Assembly (NCBI GenBank): GCA_020627535.1 | Contig: JAHDGU010000006.1 | Coordinates: forward strand, 176,290 to 240,289 | DNA: 64,000 nt | Source: Saprospiraceae bacterium | GTDB lineage: Bacteria; Bacteroidota; Bacteroidia; Chitinophagales; Saprospiraceae | Direction of reading: 5' to 3' | In this document: positions 7,368 to 17,490 of the stretch, one piece after another | How positions within the stretch are numbered: the first letter of the stretch is position 1 | How the letters are laid out: each line of letters starts with the position of its first letter | The notes under the pieces: model-generated | What the model was told of the DNA's origin: nothing | What the model saw: the letters and a program-made list of their open reading frames with translations, nothing else | The model's database searches: none | Made by a program: the position numbers and the translations under genes

Positions 7368-9737
7368 CTATCTGATCAAGCTGAGATCACCACTGACTAT
7401 GTCGTTCTGAGAAACTCCTGCATAAGCGACTAGATAGGTATACACGCCTATTGGAGCTGCTTCCCCTTTGAAGCTACCATCCCACACAGCCTTAGGGTCG
7501 AGGCTCTGCCAGATCATATTTCCCCAGCGATCAAAGACGGCGATTTCTTTGATCTCTACTACAGATTCCTCAGCCAAGAAAACCCCAAAGACATCATTGA
7601 CGCCATCTTGATTTGGACTAAAGACATTAGGGACGTAGATGTCAATATTTGATGACAAAGTATCGACGACCAGAGTGATTTCAACTAGTGTAGAGCACCT
7701 ACTGATGGAATCTATCACGGTCAGCTGCACGAGGCCACTTTGCCCAGCAATGACAGTACTCGATGCACAGTCTACACAGTCGAGATCTAGATCAGATGTC
7801 CATAAGTACTGATATGATCTGTTGACAGGCATCACATCTGCGTCGATTTCTACGATTTCTCCAGGCATTGCAGTGATCCGCGCATCAACATCTACTTGGG
7901 GCACTACCACCTCGGAGATTGTGACCATCTCTTCGATGATGCAGCCATTACTATCCGTGACCTCAACGTGATAGTCACCTGCTTGTAGGCCTTCTGCAGT
8001 TGTTTGATCCAAAGCCACTATGTTACCAGAGGAGATTTCCGTCCAAATGATCATGTCGTAGACTTCATCATTGAGGATTGAAATAGCTGCGTCAGATGGC
8101 ATACCGCAGTCTAGAGGAAAGACTTCTAGGCGCAAAGGAGATGTGACGAGTTCTGTGATCTCAAATTCGAATTCTGAGCTGCATATATCTTGACCAAATT
8201 CGCTTTCAATCGACACGATGTAAGTACCAGGTGGCAGACTATCGACTTCTTGACCTTGGTCGAGCAAGAGACCAGTTTCATCAATCCATCTGGCGATTTG
8301 ATTTTGGCTAAGACCTGTCAGCTCTGCTCTGCCTTGTCCCGTGGTACACGAGGACTCCACGAAGAGCTCAGGTGTTTGCACTTCATAGGGACGTAAGCTG
8401 ACTGTATCTCTGAGAGAGCGACAACTGTCATTATAGACCAAGACATAGATCAAACTGTCCTCCAAAATGATAGAGAGATCACCAGAGATGGTGTCCGTGC
8501 CGTCAAGGCTTATCCAGCTGATACCATCAAGACCAGTAGATGATGCAGAAATAGTAATATTATCGCCAAGACAGGCTTGCATGTCTTGTGGTGCTGTGTA
8601 CTCAAAGCTGCAATTACATGCATCAATGATGATATCAATCTCTGACTGTATGCATCCGTCTGCATAGGTGGCTAGGAGCTGATAGGTCCCAGATCTGTCT
8701 GCTGTGTAGATAGAGTCTGTAGCTCCGTTGATGGCCACACCGTCGATATACCACTGGTACTCGATGATGTTTAGATCGCTTGTCTGGTCGAGGCGCAATG
8801 CCGAGGAGTCGCAACTCAACTGCAGCTCTTCAAGATCGAGAGACAAGCTGTCTTCCTGGCTAAAGAGTCTGAAGTCGTCAAAGAAATAGTAGTTATGTCT
8901 ACTGAGTGCGATGACACTATCTTCTGGATTCTCTCTGTAATCTGTGCAAAACCCAGTGATACCTATACTAGAATAGCTATTCGCAATCTCGATTTCTTTG
9001 GAGTAATTAGTCCAAGAGTATAGCTCTCCGTATACGACCATTGTATCGATCAATTCCCAACCGATACCGAGATTCTCGATGGGACAATTAAAGGTAGGAG
9101 AACCTTCCATCGGTCCGTAGCACTGGGTATTTCCATAGACTGCTAGATATGCTGGAAATGCAGAATAGAGATCTTCAACTTCTTCATCAAAGATGATCAC
9201 AGCTTCCTCAAATCCCAGAATGTCAAATTGGAGGGTGTACTGCAGTCCAGGAGTGGTATTGCTCTGAAGACAATTTGCCAAGACCTCTGTGTAGTTGGAT
9301 CCTTGCGATTGAGCGATGAGCCCTCCAAAGGACTCTCCTTCACTAGCTGATGGTCCAAAGCGAGATAGTCCTCCGTCAAGGAAGTTATCCACTTCAGTAA
9401 GATCGCAGAGTATACCAAAAGCATCTGGGGAAGACGCCACTCCGCCGGGGCTCCATCCTTCAAGGCAGCTTAGCTGTCCAAAAGTGTTGGGACAATTATT
9501 GACAGAGAAGCAAGAGATATTAGGTTCTGCAGGAGTTTCAAAGCTACCATTGGTAAATAGATTCACTCCTGTCTCTAACACACAGTCACAGTCGCCATCA
9601 TTGAGATCAATTGCTCCGTCACCATCATTGTCAACTCCATCGTCACAGATTTCTTGTGCATGGAGGCTTATGAAGATTGATGTTGATGCAAAGAACAACA
9701 AGAAACGACGAGCTTTCAATCTTGACGACTTACTCAT
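7368..9737 (-). CDS. Large secreted protein with T9SS type B (CHU_C) sorting domain
   Basis: A 789-residue exported protein. The start at 9737 is preferred because AAAGAGA lies 7 nt upstream; it gives a signal peptide ending near SLHAQ. Right after cleavage comes ICDDGVDNDGDGAIDLND, a calcium-binding-type Asp-rich motif also found in MopE-like and adhesin proteins. A region with concanavalin/CUB-like character follows (about residues 50-300), then several PKD/Ig-like repeats. The last about 90 residues are the gliding-motility-associated C-terminal domain: YVPNVFSPNQDGVNDVFG, then VFDRWGNMIWQS and PIGVYTYLVAY. Such domains direct export through the Por (type IX) system and surface attachment. 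The function is probably adhesive; no enzyme domain is seen. It ends 75 bp before the tRNA-Met gene. Confidence 0.9.
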   Translation of the reverse strand: MSKSSRLKARRFLLFFASTSIFISLHAQEICDDGVDNDGDGAIDLNDGDCDCVLETGVNLFTNGSFETPAEPNISCFSVNNCPNTFGQLSCLEGWSPGGVASSPDAFGILCDLTEVDNFLDGGLSRFGPSASEGESFGGLIAQSQGSNYTEVLANCLQSNTTPGLQYTLQFDILGFEEAVIIFDEEVEDLYSAFPAYLAVYGNTQCYGPMEGSPTFNCPIENLGIGWELIDTMVVYGELYSWTNYSKEIEIANSYSSIGITGFCTDYRENPEDSVIALSRHNYYFFDDFRLFSQEDSLSLDLEELQLSCDSSALRLDQTSDLNIIEYQWYIDGVAINGATDSIYTADRSGTYQLLATYADGCIQSEIDIIIDACNCSFEYTAPQDMQACLGDNITISASSTGLDGISWISLDGTDTISGDLSIILEDSLIYVLVYNDSCRSLRDTVSLRPYEVQTPELFVESSCTTGQGRAELTGLSQNQIARWIDETGLLLDQGQEVDSLPPGTYIVSIESEFGQDICSSEFEFEITELVTSPLRLEVFPLDCGMPSDAAISILNDEVYDMIIWTEISSGNIVALDQTTAEGLQAGDYHVEVTDSNGCIIEEMVTISEVVVPQVDVDARITAMPGEIVEIDADVMPVNRSYQYLWTSDLDLDCVDCASSTVIAGQSGLVQLTVIDSISRCSTLVEITLVVDTLSSNIDIYVPNVFSPNQDGVNDVFGVFLAEESVVEIKEIAVFDRWGNMIWQSLDPKAVWDGSFKGEAAPIGVYTYLVAYAGVSQNDIVSGDLSLIR

Positions 9738-10052
9738 GACAAATCTCTTTTGATGGGTTTCATTCATTATAAGATATCCGCTTCCTCAATGTTTAGTGAT
9801 CGCCTGATTATCATCAACTTGTATAATTTCAATCACCCTTTACATGATTACAATATGCACGAAAGCCTAGTATTATTACAATCTAGGACAATCGGGCTTG
9901 CGATCGTGAGCAATGGCCACGATGTTGTAGGCGCTTCTTTTACGCTCAGGACATTCATTCTTACCCCCAATGATGTTTAGGCGTGAAGAGAAATTGTACT
10001 AATGATCTCGAACTTTATAAATGATGCAATCCGACTAATTTGGAGCAGAGAC
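9738..10052. other. Intergenic stretch without a recognised gene
   Basis: About 315 bases between two leftward genes. No coding region, RNA gene or good terminator is supported. There is only a weak 5-bp inverted repeat (CCTAG...CTAGG) near 9868-9889. It should contain the promoter of the CHU_C protein gene. Confidence 0.5.
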
Positions 10053-11096
10053 TCAATTTGAAATTTGGACACGAGCCAGACATTTTCTACCATCTTGGCT
10101 AGATACGAAGAAGATGTAGTGACCTGGAGTCAAGGATGCACCGGGGCTTAATTGCCAAATATGGTTAGATTCCTTACGGAGCTGGACAGAAATGATCTCG
10201 CCAGTACTCGTCATAAGTCTGGCGCTCTCCTCCATCAGGTCGTGTTCAGAGCGTATAAAAATATCTCTTGCCACAGGGTTGGGGTAGATTTCTAGTCGGA
10301 GAACTTCATGGACTTCCCGTGTGGTGGTGAGTACCCCAGACGAAACACTCTCATAACTTCTTCCAATCTTGATTTCGTCGACTAATACGAGCTGGGGCGC
10401 AGTGCCTTCTGCACGGACTTCTATACCATTCACACCACTATTGATACTAGGAGCTCCTAGTCCATCTTGGGGAGCTGCAAGATCTGCATCATCAGGATTG
10501 GGTTCTGCACTGGGATCCGGGTCGACCCACAGCCATGCCTGCTCAGCTTCACGATCACCACTAAACTGTAGCTTCATCACCAACCATCGAGCACCTCGTG
10601 CATCGATATCTGTATTGTAATTTCCAGCTTCAGGCATAGCAAAGCCGATCTTTTCATTACCAAATTTCTTACCCATTGCGATCTCCTGGTTACCACTGCG
10701 AAGCAATGCTATGTTGGTGACACCGTTTGGATGAGACACATCTTTAAAGTCTAGTAGGCAAGACAGCCATATAGCACGACCATCGTCTGGAATGAGCGGA
10801 AAACTCCGTTGGAACCTGAGACCTACCAGCTGTTGATGGGCCACGAGATGGTGGTTACCTTCGACGGTGCTGAATCCGGGATGCGTGATTTGCCCAGTAT
10901 CAATAACCACATCATCTCCGACACTTCGCTCCCAAGCTGAGAGCCAGCCGCTTCCGCTCAGATCACTCCACTCAAGAGGATTGTGCAGTGCCAGCTCAAA
11001 GTCTTCATATACCAGAGCAGTGTCTTGAGATATGGCCATGTCTGGCAAATGTAAGCTGACAACAAGTGCCCATATGAATCTTTGAGAGAGCTTCAT
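10053..11096 (-). CDS. Secreted single-module protein with T9SS type A sorting tail
   Basis: A 347-residue protein with a signal peptide ending near DMAISQ, one laminin-G/concanavalin-like module of about 230 residues, and a C-terminal Por sorting domain beginning LRLEIYPNPVARDIFI. The module shares a signature with all six modules of the 1524-residue protein at 17.5 kb: FQRSFPL, then KKFGNEKIGFA, then AWLWVDPDPSAEPNPDDADL, and VDEIKIGRSYESV. It is therefore a small paralogue. It lies 2 bp downstream of a sulfatase gene on the same strand, so the two are probably co-transcribed. A glycan-binding or structural role on the cell surface is inferred; no catalytic residues are apparent. Confidence 0.85.
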   Translation of the reverse strand: MKLSQRFIWALVVSLHLPDMAISQDTALVYEDFELALHNPLEWSDLSGSGWLSAWERSVGDDVVIDTGQITHPGFSTVEGNHHLVAHQQLVGLRFQRSFPLIPDDGRAIWLSCLLDFKDVSHPNGVTNIALLRSGNQEIAMGKKFGNEKIGFAMPEAGNYNTDIDARGARWLVMKLQFSGDREAEQAWLWVDPDPSAEPNPDDADLAAPQDGLGAPSINSGVNGIEVRAEGTAPQLVLVDEIKIGRSYESVSSGVLTTTREVHEVLRLEIYPNPVARDIFIRSEHDLMEESARLMTSTGEIISVQLRKESNHIWQLSPGASLTPGHYIFFVSSQDGRKCLARVQISN

Positions 11097-11098
11097 GC

Positions 11099-12541
11099 TT
11101 AGCGGCAGTTTTCCGGATCATATGCAGGATTGAGAAGCATTTCACGTGCTCCGATAGAGCTTTTCCACTTCTCCAGATTTTCTATAAGAGCTGCTTTTGT
11201 ATCAGGCACATTGTCACTGATATCGGTAGTCTCTCCAGGATCGGACTCTAGGTCGAATACGTAGGAGCTGTCTACATCACTGTACCACTGTATGAGCTTG
11301 TAAGGGTAGTCAATGACTACTCCTCCAGGCTGGCCTCGCTGAGGACTGTAGTGCGGATAGTGCCAAAACAGATCTCGATCAGGGGCTGGCTCACCGGTTA
11401 TGCTAGGGATCGCCACACCATCTGGACTCGCCACTTGACTACCAGCAAGATTTGTCAGTGTTGGCATCCAGTCAGTGTTGATGGTAAAAAAACTATCTAC
11501 TTGTGAAGTGAAAAATCCAGGAGAGTAGACGATCAGAGGTACTCTTAGTCCACCTTCATAAAGATATCCTTTGCCGTCACGATATTCGCCACTTCTGGTT
11601 GGTGGTGTATGTGCTGCGAATTGTGGCACCTCTTCGACGGTCAGTGCACCATGATCGCTAGTGAAGATGATCACGGTGTTATCCAGAAGTAATTTTGATC
11701 GGAGCGTGTCGATGAGACGCCCGACTTGTTGATCTATACGTTCGACCATGGCTGCGTAGTGAGGTCTTGGCAGGGTATCCGGATTATCTCCAAGGATTGT
11801 CTCATACTTCTCTACCAGTTCTGGAGGACCCTCGATAGGTACATGTGGGCTATAGTAATTCAGGTTGAGAAAAAATCGCTGACTGGTATCTTGAGGCAGA
11901 GATCTGATCGCTAGAGTCGTGAGGGCATCTGTGAGATATGTGTCGTCTGGTGCGAGATCACGAAGCTCAGGAAATAAGCCTCCATTGAAGTATGGCGGAA
12001 AAAAGCTGTCTGGTAGACCTCGGCCGCCTGCAGCATAGCTGACATCATAGCCATGATTATTCGGCTTGTAGTTGCCACCGCCAAGGTGCCACTTGCCCAC
12101 ATACATTGTGCGATAGCTTCTGTCTTGCATAGCTTCTCCAAGTGTCTCATAGGCTAGTGCAAGTCGCTGCATACTCTTGGGTGGCACTCTCGGCCAACAC
12201 GGATCGGTAGGTGGATTGCCAGAGATGTGAGCAGTGAGGCCTATCCGTGCTGGATTGAGCCCAGTCTGTATGGCCGCCCTGCTTGGGCTGCAAATTGCTT
12301 GAGCGACGTAGGCGTTCACGAATTTGATTCCTTCGTCTGCCATGTGCTGTATTCTTGGTGTCTGTATCACGGGATTGCCGTAAGCTGATAGATCATATCG
12401 TCCGAGATCATCACATACGATGAGTACGATGTTAGGCCGCTTTTGAATCAAATCTACCCATTGGTCACTCTCGACGGATGAGCCAGTAGACAGCAGAAAA
12501 ACGCAAATGAGTAAGCTTATGAACAGACCTGTACTTTGCAT
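11099..12541 (-). CDS. S1-family sulfatase (formylglycine type, Cys)
   Basis: A 480-residue exported sulfatase. After the signal peptide, RPNIVLIVCDDLG (metal Asp 44-45) is followed by the formylglycine signature CSPSRAAIQTG with Cys84 as the residue to be oxidised. Further family features are YVGKWHLGG, NLNYYSPHVPIEGP, and IIFTSDHGAL carrying the second metal pair. Length and motifs are complete. The enzyme removes sulfate esters from carbohydrates; the exact linkage cannot be told. It is divergent from susC, with a shared 174-bp promoter region that contains a HutC-type operator. The C-terminal NPAYDPENCR nearly matches the ending of the second sulfatase at 24.4-25.8 kb, so the two are close paralogues. 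Confidence 0.95.
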   Translation of the reverse strand: MQSTGLFISLLICVFLLSTGSSVESDQWVDLIQKRPNIVLIVCDDLGRYDLSAYGNPVIQTPRIQHMADEGIKFVNAYVAQAICSPSRAAIQTGLNPARIGLTAHISGNPPTDPCWPRVPPKSMQRLALAYETLGEAMQDRSYRTMYVGKWHLGGGNYKPNNHGYDVSYAAGGRGLPDSFFPPYFNGGLFPELRDLAPDDTYLTDALTTLAIRSLPQDTSQRFFLNLNYYSPHVPIEGPPELVEKYETILGDNPDTLPRPHYAAMVERIDQQVGRLIDTLRSKLLLDNTVIIFTSDHGALTVEEVPQFAAHTPPTRSGEYRDGKGYLYEGGLRVPLIVYSPGFFTSQVDSFFTINTDWMPTLTNLAGSQVASPDGVAIPSITGEPAPDRDLFWHYPHYSPQRGQPGGVVIDYPYKLIQWYSDVDSSYVFDLESDPGETTDISDNVPDTKAALIENLEKWKSSIGAREMLLNPAYDPENCR

Positions 12542-12611
12542 GCGGGGTTATTGATCTTGTGAAGATAGATTTCGGACTCGACACCCGCTCAAAATTGACA
12601 GCTTGACTCAA

Positions 12612-12625
12612 CCTGTATAGACAGG
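12612..12625. promoter_or_regulatory. HutC/UTRA-type GntR operator in the sulfatase/susC promoter
   Basis: CCTGT-ATAG-ACAGG is a perfect 5-bp-arm palindrome containing GTATAGAC, which fits the known HutC-subfamily consensus GT(A/C)TA(G/T)AC. It lies 90 bp upstream of the susC ATG and 70 bp upstream of the divergent sulfatase start. Closely related sites occur at 27609-27622 and 27773-27786. Confidence 0.65.
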
Positions 12626-12715
12626 ATAGTGCAGGACAGGATATTTGGTTTCACCCATGACATTTGTTTAAAGAGGAATGTCTTTGGTCATTTTTCCAAT
12701 TCAACGTTGAAGCCT

Positions 12716-15700
12716 ATGAAACTCTTTGCAGATCACATTCGATATCCAGTGTTCATGCTTTTGCTGATGGTCGGCAGTGCACTTTCTGCTCAAAGTAGGG
12801 TCGAGGGTAAGGTGACCAATGAAGAGGGCGAGGAGCTAGTGGCTGTCAACATCTATCTAGCAAAAAACAACAAGATTGGGGCATTTTCTGAACTAGACGG
12901 CAGTTACTCGATTGACCTTCCTTCTGGCGCTGAGACTTTGGTTTTTAGCTACATTGGGTATGAGGAGCAGCGTGTAGAAATCAATGGCCGTACGGTCATC
13001 AATGTCACCATGAAAGAGGAGGATGCAGAGCTCGATGAGGTTGTTGTCGTCGCGTATGGTCAAGCCAAAAAGGAAGATGTCATAGGCGCTACGGACGCCA
13101 TGAGCTCACGCGAGCTCGAAAATCTTCAGTTACCAAGTTTTGATCAAGGTCTAGCAGGTCAAGTCGCTGGTTTACAAGTCCGCACAGGCAGTGGCAGACC
13201 AGATGCTGGAGCAGAGTTACTTGTCAGAGGTATAGGTACCACAGGAAACAATGCCCCACTTATAGTCGTAGATGGTGTCCCTTACGGAACCTACAACAAT
13301 AGTGAGCAAGACAACTTTCTCGCACTCTTCAACCCCAATGACATCGAGTCGATTTCTGTAGTAAGAGATGCGTCGGGTAAAGCACTTTATGGTGCTCGAG
13401 CAGGTAATGGGCTGATCCTTATTACCACCAAAGAAGGTCAAGAGGGTAAGCCCAAAATCCAACTCAATAGTTACGTGGGCGTTTCCACAATCCACAACTT
13501 CGAAAAACCCGACAATATGAATGCCACAGAGCTGGCGACTTTTTTGCGGGAACGCATAGAAGATCAAGCGGCAAGCCGAGGAGAGGAGACCGTCATACCA
13601 GACAATCTTATGGATCCCAATCAATATGGAGAGGGTACAGACTGGTTTGATCTCATCACGCAAAATGGTGTACAAAGAAATATTGACTTAAGTATCAGAG
13701 GTGGAACCGCCAAGACCAAGTACAACATATCTGCTGGATACTATAAAAACAGAGGAACACTAAAGACGACGGGCCTCGAGCGCTTCAGTCTCAGAGCTAG
13801 AGTCAATAGCAAGGTCAATGATTGGTTGAGTTTCGGAGTGATGCTCGCTCCATCCATGACCATATCCAATACCGGAAATACAGATCCCACACAAGGGCAG
13901 TTTAGCGCATTTCATACAGTGCAAGTCTCTAGATGGGCTGACCCGACGGCACCAGCATATGACGAAAATGGCAATCTCACCCCTACGACTAGAGGTGAAT
14001 TGCTGCCATTCTTTCAAGCCAACCCACTCTATAAATTAGAGAATCAAAAGGTAGAAAATATCAATAGACAGATTCAAAGCCAGATTACCTTGGAAGCCGA
14101 GCTACCGCTCAATCTGAGAGCGAAACAGCTTCTTGGTGCTAATATTATTTTCAATCGAGGACGGACTTTTTCTCCTGGTGATGTCGTGGGAGGCGGATTG
14201 ACACCTTTCAATACCAATCCTCCAGGGAACTCATTTGTCAACGCAAGAAGAAGAGAAGAGCTGCGATTGATCAGTGAGACCACATTGCATTGGGATAAAA
14301 AAATCAATGATCACAATTTCGAAGCTCTAGTGGGCTACACGGCAGAGTACTATCAGCTTGATCGCTTGAGTGTAGGGAATTCATTTTTGATCAATGAGGA
14401 CTTCGACATCTTTCAGACCAATAATGTTTACCAGTTTAACCCAGAGGACCTCACCAATCCCAGTCTGGAGGAAATACCCGCAAGATTTTACATCAATGGT
14501 GGAGAGGAAGTGAGACAGCGCGCTCTCATTGGCATGATCGGGCGACTGAAATACAACTACAATCAAAAATATTATGTCACTGCTAGTGTCAGACGTGATG
14601 CCTCCAGCAGATTTAGTGCTGACAGACGCAATGCAATCTTTCCGGCCTTAGGCTTGGCATGGAGAGCAAGTAAAGAGCCATGGTTCCCATCAGGTCGGAT
14701 ATTGAGCAACCTACGATTTGAACTCTCAGTAGGAGAGACGGGATCACAGCAGGTTGACGAAAACTTTTATCAAGGCACTATCAATCGAGGAGACTATGTA
14801 TTTGGTGGGGTGAATGCCTTTGGAAATACTGTAGGAAGACTGCCCAATGCGCAACTGCAATGGGAAACGATCAAGCAGATTGATGTCGGTATTGACCTCG
14901 GATTTTTTAGAGATCGGCTCAATATTGAAGCCATCTGGTATAGAGCCAGGAATACTGATCTACTCTTCGGGAATCCACTGCCATCTGTTACGGGTTTTGG
15001 GGTGCAGATCAGTAATCTTGGAGAGCTCCAAAATGAAGGTGTCGAGATATCTCTCAAGGCCAAGCCAGTGGTGAAGGACGATTTTGTCTGGACAATCGGA
15101 GGAAATATCTCGGCCAACAGAAATGAAATCGTCCAGATCGGTACAGCTGACGTACCTATTTTCAACACTCCGGCAGGTAACGGCATACGCATCAGTCGAT
15201 CATTCGTAGGTGGCCCTGTAGGTCAATATTATGGGCTCGAACTGCTAGGTCTCTACACGCCAGAGATGATAGAAGACCCTGATGTCCCCAAGTATCCAGG
15301 AGCTACAGTTGGATCGCCTTTCTACCTAGATGGAGATGGAGATGGACAACTTGAGCTGGACCAAGATTATGTCTTCCTTGGCAATCCACTACCGGACTTT
15401 ACCTACGGGATCAACACCTTCGTGACTTATAAGAACTTTGGCCTACGTGTCGTAGCTAGTGGAGAAGTAGGTGGCCTCATCTTTGATCTACGAAGAGAGA
15501 TAGAGCTCAATACAGACGGTGTCTTCAATGTACGCAGAGATGAAATCCAGGATCGATACAGATTTGGTAGTACAGATTATAGCCTGAGAGCTCCGACGAC
15601 TACGACTGTCCAATCAAGCCAGAGATACCGCACACCTACCAGCGCTGGAGTCGTGAGTGGTACTTTCCTTAAGATTGGTAACATCACCTTGTCCTACGAC

Positions 15701-15898
15701 TTCAAGGACGTACTCAAGGATAGTAAGGCCATTTCTAACCTTTCAGTCTACTTCAGCGCTCAAAATGCCTTCATCTTCAGTGAATTTGATGGCAATCCTG
15801 AGGTCAGAAGAAATGGAACTCCCTTTGAGCGGAATATCTCGTACTCGTCTTATCCCATCTCTCGCACATTCACTGCTGGATTCAAAATGAGCCTTTAA
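12716..15898 (+). CDS. SusC/RagA-family TonB-linked outer-membrane transporter
   Basis: The ATG at 12716 starts a signal peptide (KLFADHIRYPVFMLLLMV) ending near LSAQS; the open frame extends 29 codons further upstream but without signal character. The protein then has a carboxypeptidase-regulatory-like beta domain (VEGKVTNEEGEELVAVNIYL), the SusC signature DEVVVVAYGQAKKEDV, the plug (LLVRGIGTTGNNAPLIVVDG), and a 22-stranded barrel to the C-terminus. Length (1060 residues) is typical. It pairs with the SusD gene one base downstream to take up oligosaccharides with TonB energy. The neighbouring sulfatases and rhamnosidase suggest a sulfated rhamnose-containing glycan. A HutC-type operator lies 90 bp upstream. 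Confidence 0.97.
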   Translation: MKLFADHIRYPVFMLLLMVGSALSAQSRVEGKVTNEEGEELVAVNIYLAKNNKIGAFSELDGSYSIDLPSGAETLVFSYIGYEEQRVEINGRTVINVTMKEEDAELDEVVVVAYGQAKKEDVIGATDAMSSRELENLQLPSFDQGLAGQVAGLQVRTGSGRPDAGAELLVRGIGTTGNNAPLIVVDGVPYGTYNNSEQDNFLALFNPNDIESISVVRDASGKALYGARAGNGLILITTKEGQEGKPKIQLNSYVGVSTIHNFEKPDNMNATELATFLRERIEDQAASRGEETVIPDNLMDPNQYGEGTDWFDLITQNGVQRNIDLSIRGGTAKTKYNISAGYYKNRGTLKTTGLERFSLRARVNSKVNDWLSFGVMLAPSMTISNTGNTDPTQGQFSAFHTVQVSRWADPTAPAYDENGNLTPTTRGELLPFFQANPLYKLENQKVENINRQIQSQITLEAELPLNLRAKQLLGANIIFNRGRTFSPGDVVGGGLTPFNTNPPGNSFVNARRREELRLISETTLHWDKKINDHNFEALVGYTAEYYQLDRLSVGNSFLINEDFDIFQTNNVYQFNPEDLTNPSLEEIPARFYINGGEEVRQRALIGMIGRLKYNYNQKYYVTASVRRDASSRFSADRRNAIFPALGLAWRASKEPWFPSGRILSNLRFELSVGETGSQQVDENFYQGTINRGDYVFGGVNAFGNTVGRLPNAQLQWETIKQIDVGIDLGFFRDRLNIEAIWYRARNTDLLFGNPLPSVTGFGVQISNLGELQNEGVEISLKAKPVVKDDFVWTIGGNISANRNEIVQIGTADVPIFNTPAGNGIRISRSFVGGPVGQYYGLELLGLYTPEMIEDPDVPKYPGATVGSPFYLDGDGDGQLELDQDYVFLGNPLPDFTYGINTFVTYKNFGLRVVASGEVGGLIFDLRREIELNTDGVFNVRRDEIQDRYRFGSTDYSLRAPTTTTVQSSQRYRTPTSAGVVSGTFLKIGNITLSYDFKDVLKDSKAISNLSVYFSAQNAFIFSEFDGNPEVRRNGTPFERNISYSSYPISRTFTAGFKMSL

Positions 15899-15899
15899 G

Positions 15900-17438
15900 A
15901 TGACAAAGTATCTCACCACACTTAAGCTAGCACTCGTGTTCATATTGGTAGCATCCACACTCGGGTGTAATGAAGATGACTTCCTCACATACTCACCGAG
16001 AGGTAGCTACTCTGTGCAAAACTTCTATCAGACGGAGACCCAAATCGAAGCTGCTGTAAATGGGATCTATCCAACCCTCAGAGGGCTGTACAATGGTGCT
16101 CTATGGCAAACAGTCGAGTTTCGATCGGATAATACGACGTTCATCCCCAACCCCAATGACCGAGGAAGTGTAGGCACCGAAGAGATAGACTACTTTGTGC
16201 TTACAAGCTCGAGTGGTGTACACAATAATATCTGGGCACCTTGCTATAAAGGCATCTCCAATGCCAATTATGTGATTAACCTCATCGAACCTGTCCCCTT
16301 TCAAACAGAAGAAAACAAGAGGGCAAAAGAGGCAGAAGCAAGATTTCTTCGTGCCTTTTACTACTATATTCTGACGCAGTCATTTGGTGACGTGGTTAAG
16401 ATTACTGAGATCATTGAGAGTGAGGATGATGCAGGTGAGATTCTCGCTAGACGGCGAGTGCCTAGAGAGGAGATTGTGAATGAAGTCATCATTCCAGATC
16501 TTGATTTTGCCATGAGCAATTTACCAGCTTCTTGGCCATCTCTGGACCAGGGAAGGGCTACAAAGGCAGCAGCTCAGATGCTCCTTGCCAAGGTGTATTT
16601 CGCAGATTTGAACTATGGTGAAGCGATCCCGCTACTAGATTCAATCGTAGTGAGTGGCCAGTACATGCTCAATCCTGACTACCGTAGTGTCTTTGGACCA
16701 GGAAATCGTTTAGATCCCGAGATCATCTTCTCCAATCAGTTTAGCGTGACTGCAAATCAGGGTGCGGGTTGGTTTCTTAGCTTTTTGCCTTATCAGTCAG
16801 GCACCAATATCACGGAAGGCATTTTTGTCTCAACGTCGGCAAGCAAGAACATGCCAACACAAGATCTCATCAACACCTATGAAGCGGGCGACAAGAGGTT
16901 TGAAGCAAGTGTGGCCTACTACGATGAAGACCCCAACTCTGCAGAAAATGAGCTGATTCCATACTGCGGTAAGTATGTCTTCCCGCCGGTGACCAATGGC
17001 GGAAGTGACCTCAACTTTCCAGTCTTCAGATATGCCGATGTGCTGCTCATGCTAGCAGAGGCTCTCGTGGAGACACAGGGCGGCTTACCGGATAAGGCCT
17101 TTGAATACCTTAACACGCTACGAGTCCGAGCGGACTTGCCTCTTTACTTTCCGGGCAATCCCAATCCAGATCTTGATATCTCAAGTACAGAAGATCTGAG
17201 ACAGGCCATACAGAAAGAAAGAAGGCTTGAGCTCGCTTTTGAAAATCATCGCTGGTGGGATCTCAGGAGATATGGTACACTGCAAGAAGTGATGAGCTCT
17301 CACGGAGAAGAGCAAAAAGCGCTCCAAGACTATTTGGACGATTTCCCAGAGGCGTATACAAATATTAGAGACTTGCTTGCGATTCCTTTTGGCCAAGTGA
17401 ATCAGTATGGCTATCGCCAAAATGAAGGTTGGGAATAA
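15900..17438 (+). CDS. SusD/RagB-family nutrient-binding lipoprotein
   Basis: A 512-residue lipoprotein with a signal ending STLGC (Cys 23). It has the family pattern: NFYQTETQIEAAVNGIY near residues 40-56, AEARFLRAFYYYILTQSFGDV near 140-160, TKAAAQMLLAKVYF near 223-236, and the C-terminal RWWDLRRYGT. SusD proteins cap the SusC barrel on the cell surface and bind the incoming glycan. It starts 1 bp after the susC stop, so the two form one transcript. A CATTT-hairpin-like sequence with a GATA loop near 17409-17424 falls in conserved codons and is probably coincidental. Confidence 0.97.
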   Translation: MTKYLTTLKLALVFILVASTLGCNEDDFLTYSPRGSYSVQNFYQTETQIEAAVNGIYPTLRGLYNGALWQTVEFRSDNTTFIPNPNDRGSVGTEEIDYFVLTSSSGVHNNIWAPCYKGISNANYVINLIEPVPFQTEENKRAKEAEARFLRAFYYYILTQSFGDVVKITEIIESEDDAGEILARRRVPREEIVNEVIIPDLDFAMSNLPASWPSLDQGRATKAAAQMLLAKVYFADLNYGEAIPLLDSIVVSGQYMLNPDYRSVFGPGNRLDPEIIFSNQFSVTANQGAGWFLSFLPYQSGTNITEGIFVSTSASKNMPTQDLINTYEAGDKRFEASVAYYDEDPNSAENELIPYCGKYVFPPVTNGGSDLNFPVFRYADVLLMLAEALVETQGGLPDKAFEYLNTLRVRADLPLYFPGNPNPDLDISSTEDLRQAIQKERRLELAFENHRWWDLRRYGTLQEVMSSHGEEQKALQDYLDDFPEAYTNIRDLLAIPFGQVNQYGYRQNEGWE

Positions 17439-17490
17439 ACTCAAAAGCACTGCATAAAATACAATCAAGAAACGACTTAAACACTGCTCT

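Noticed and set aside
12659..12682. GACATT...AATGTC inverted repeat upstream of susC
   Set aside because: Six-base arms with a 12-base spacer are common by chance in 64 kb, and no partner site was found.
17409..17424. GGC-TATC-GCC-AAAATG at the 3' end of susD as a further hairpin element
   Set aside because: The loop would be GATA, the stem has only three pairs, and the codons spell a conserved SusD ending; not counted.
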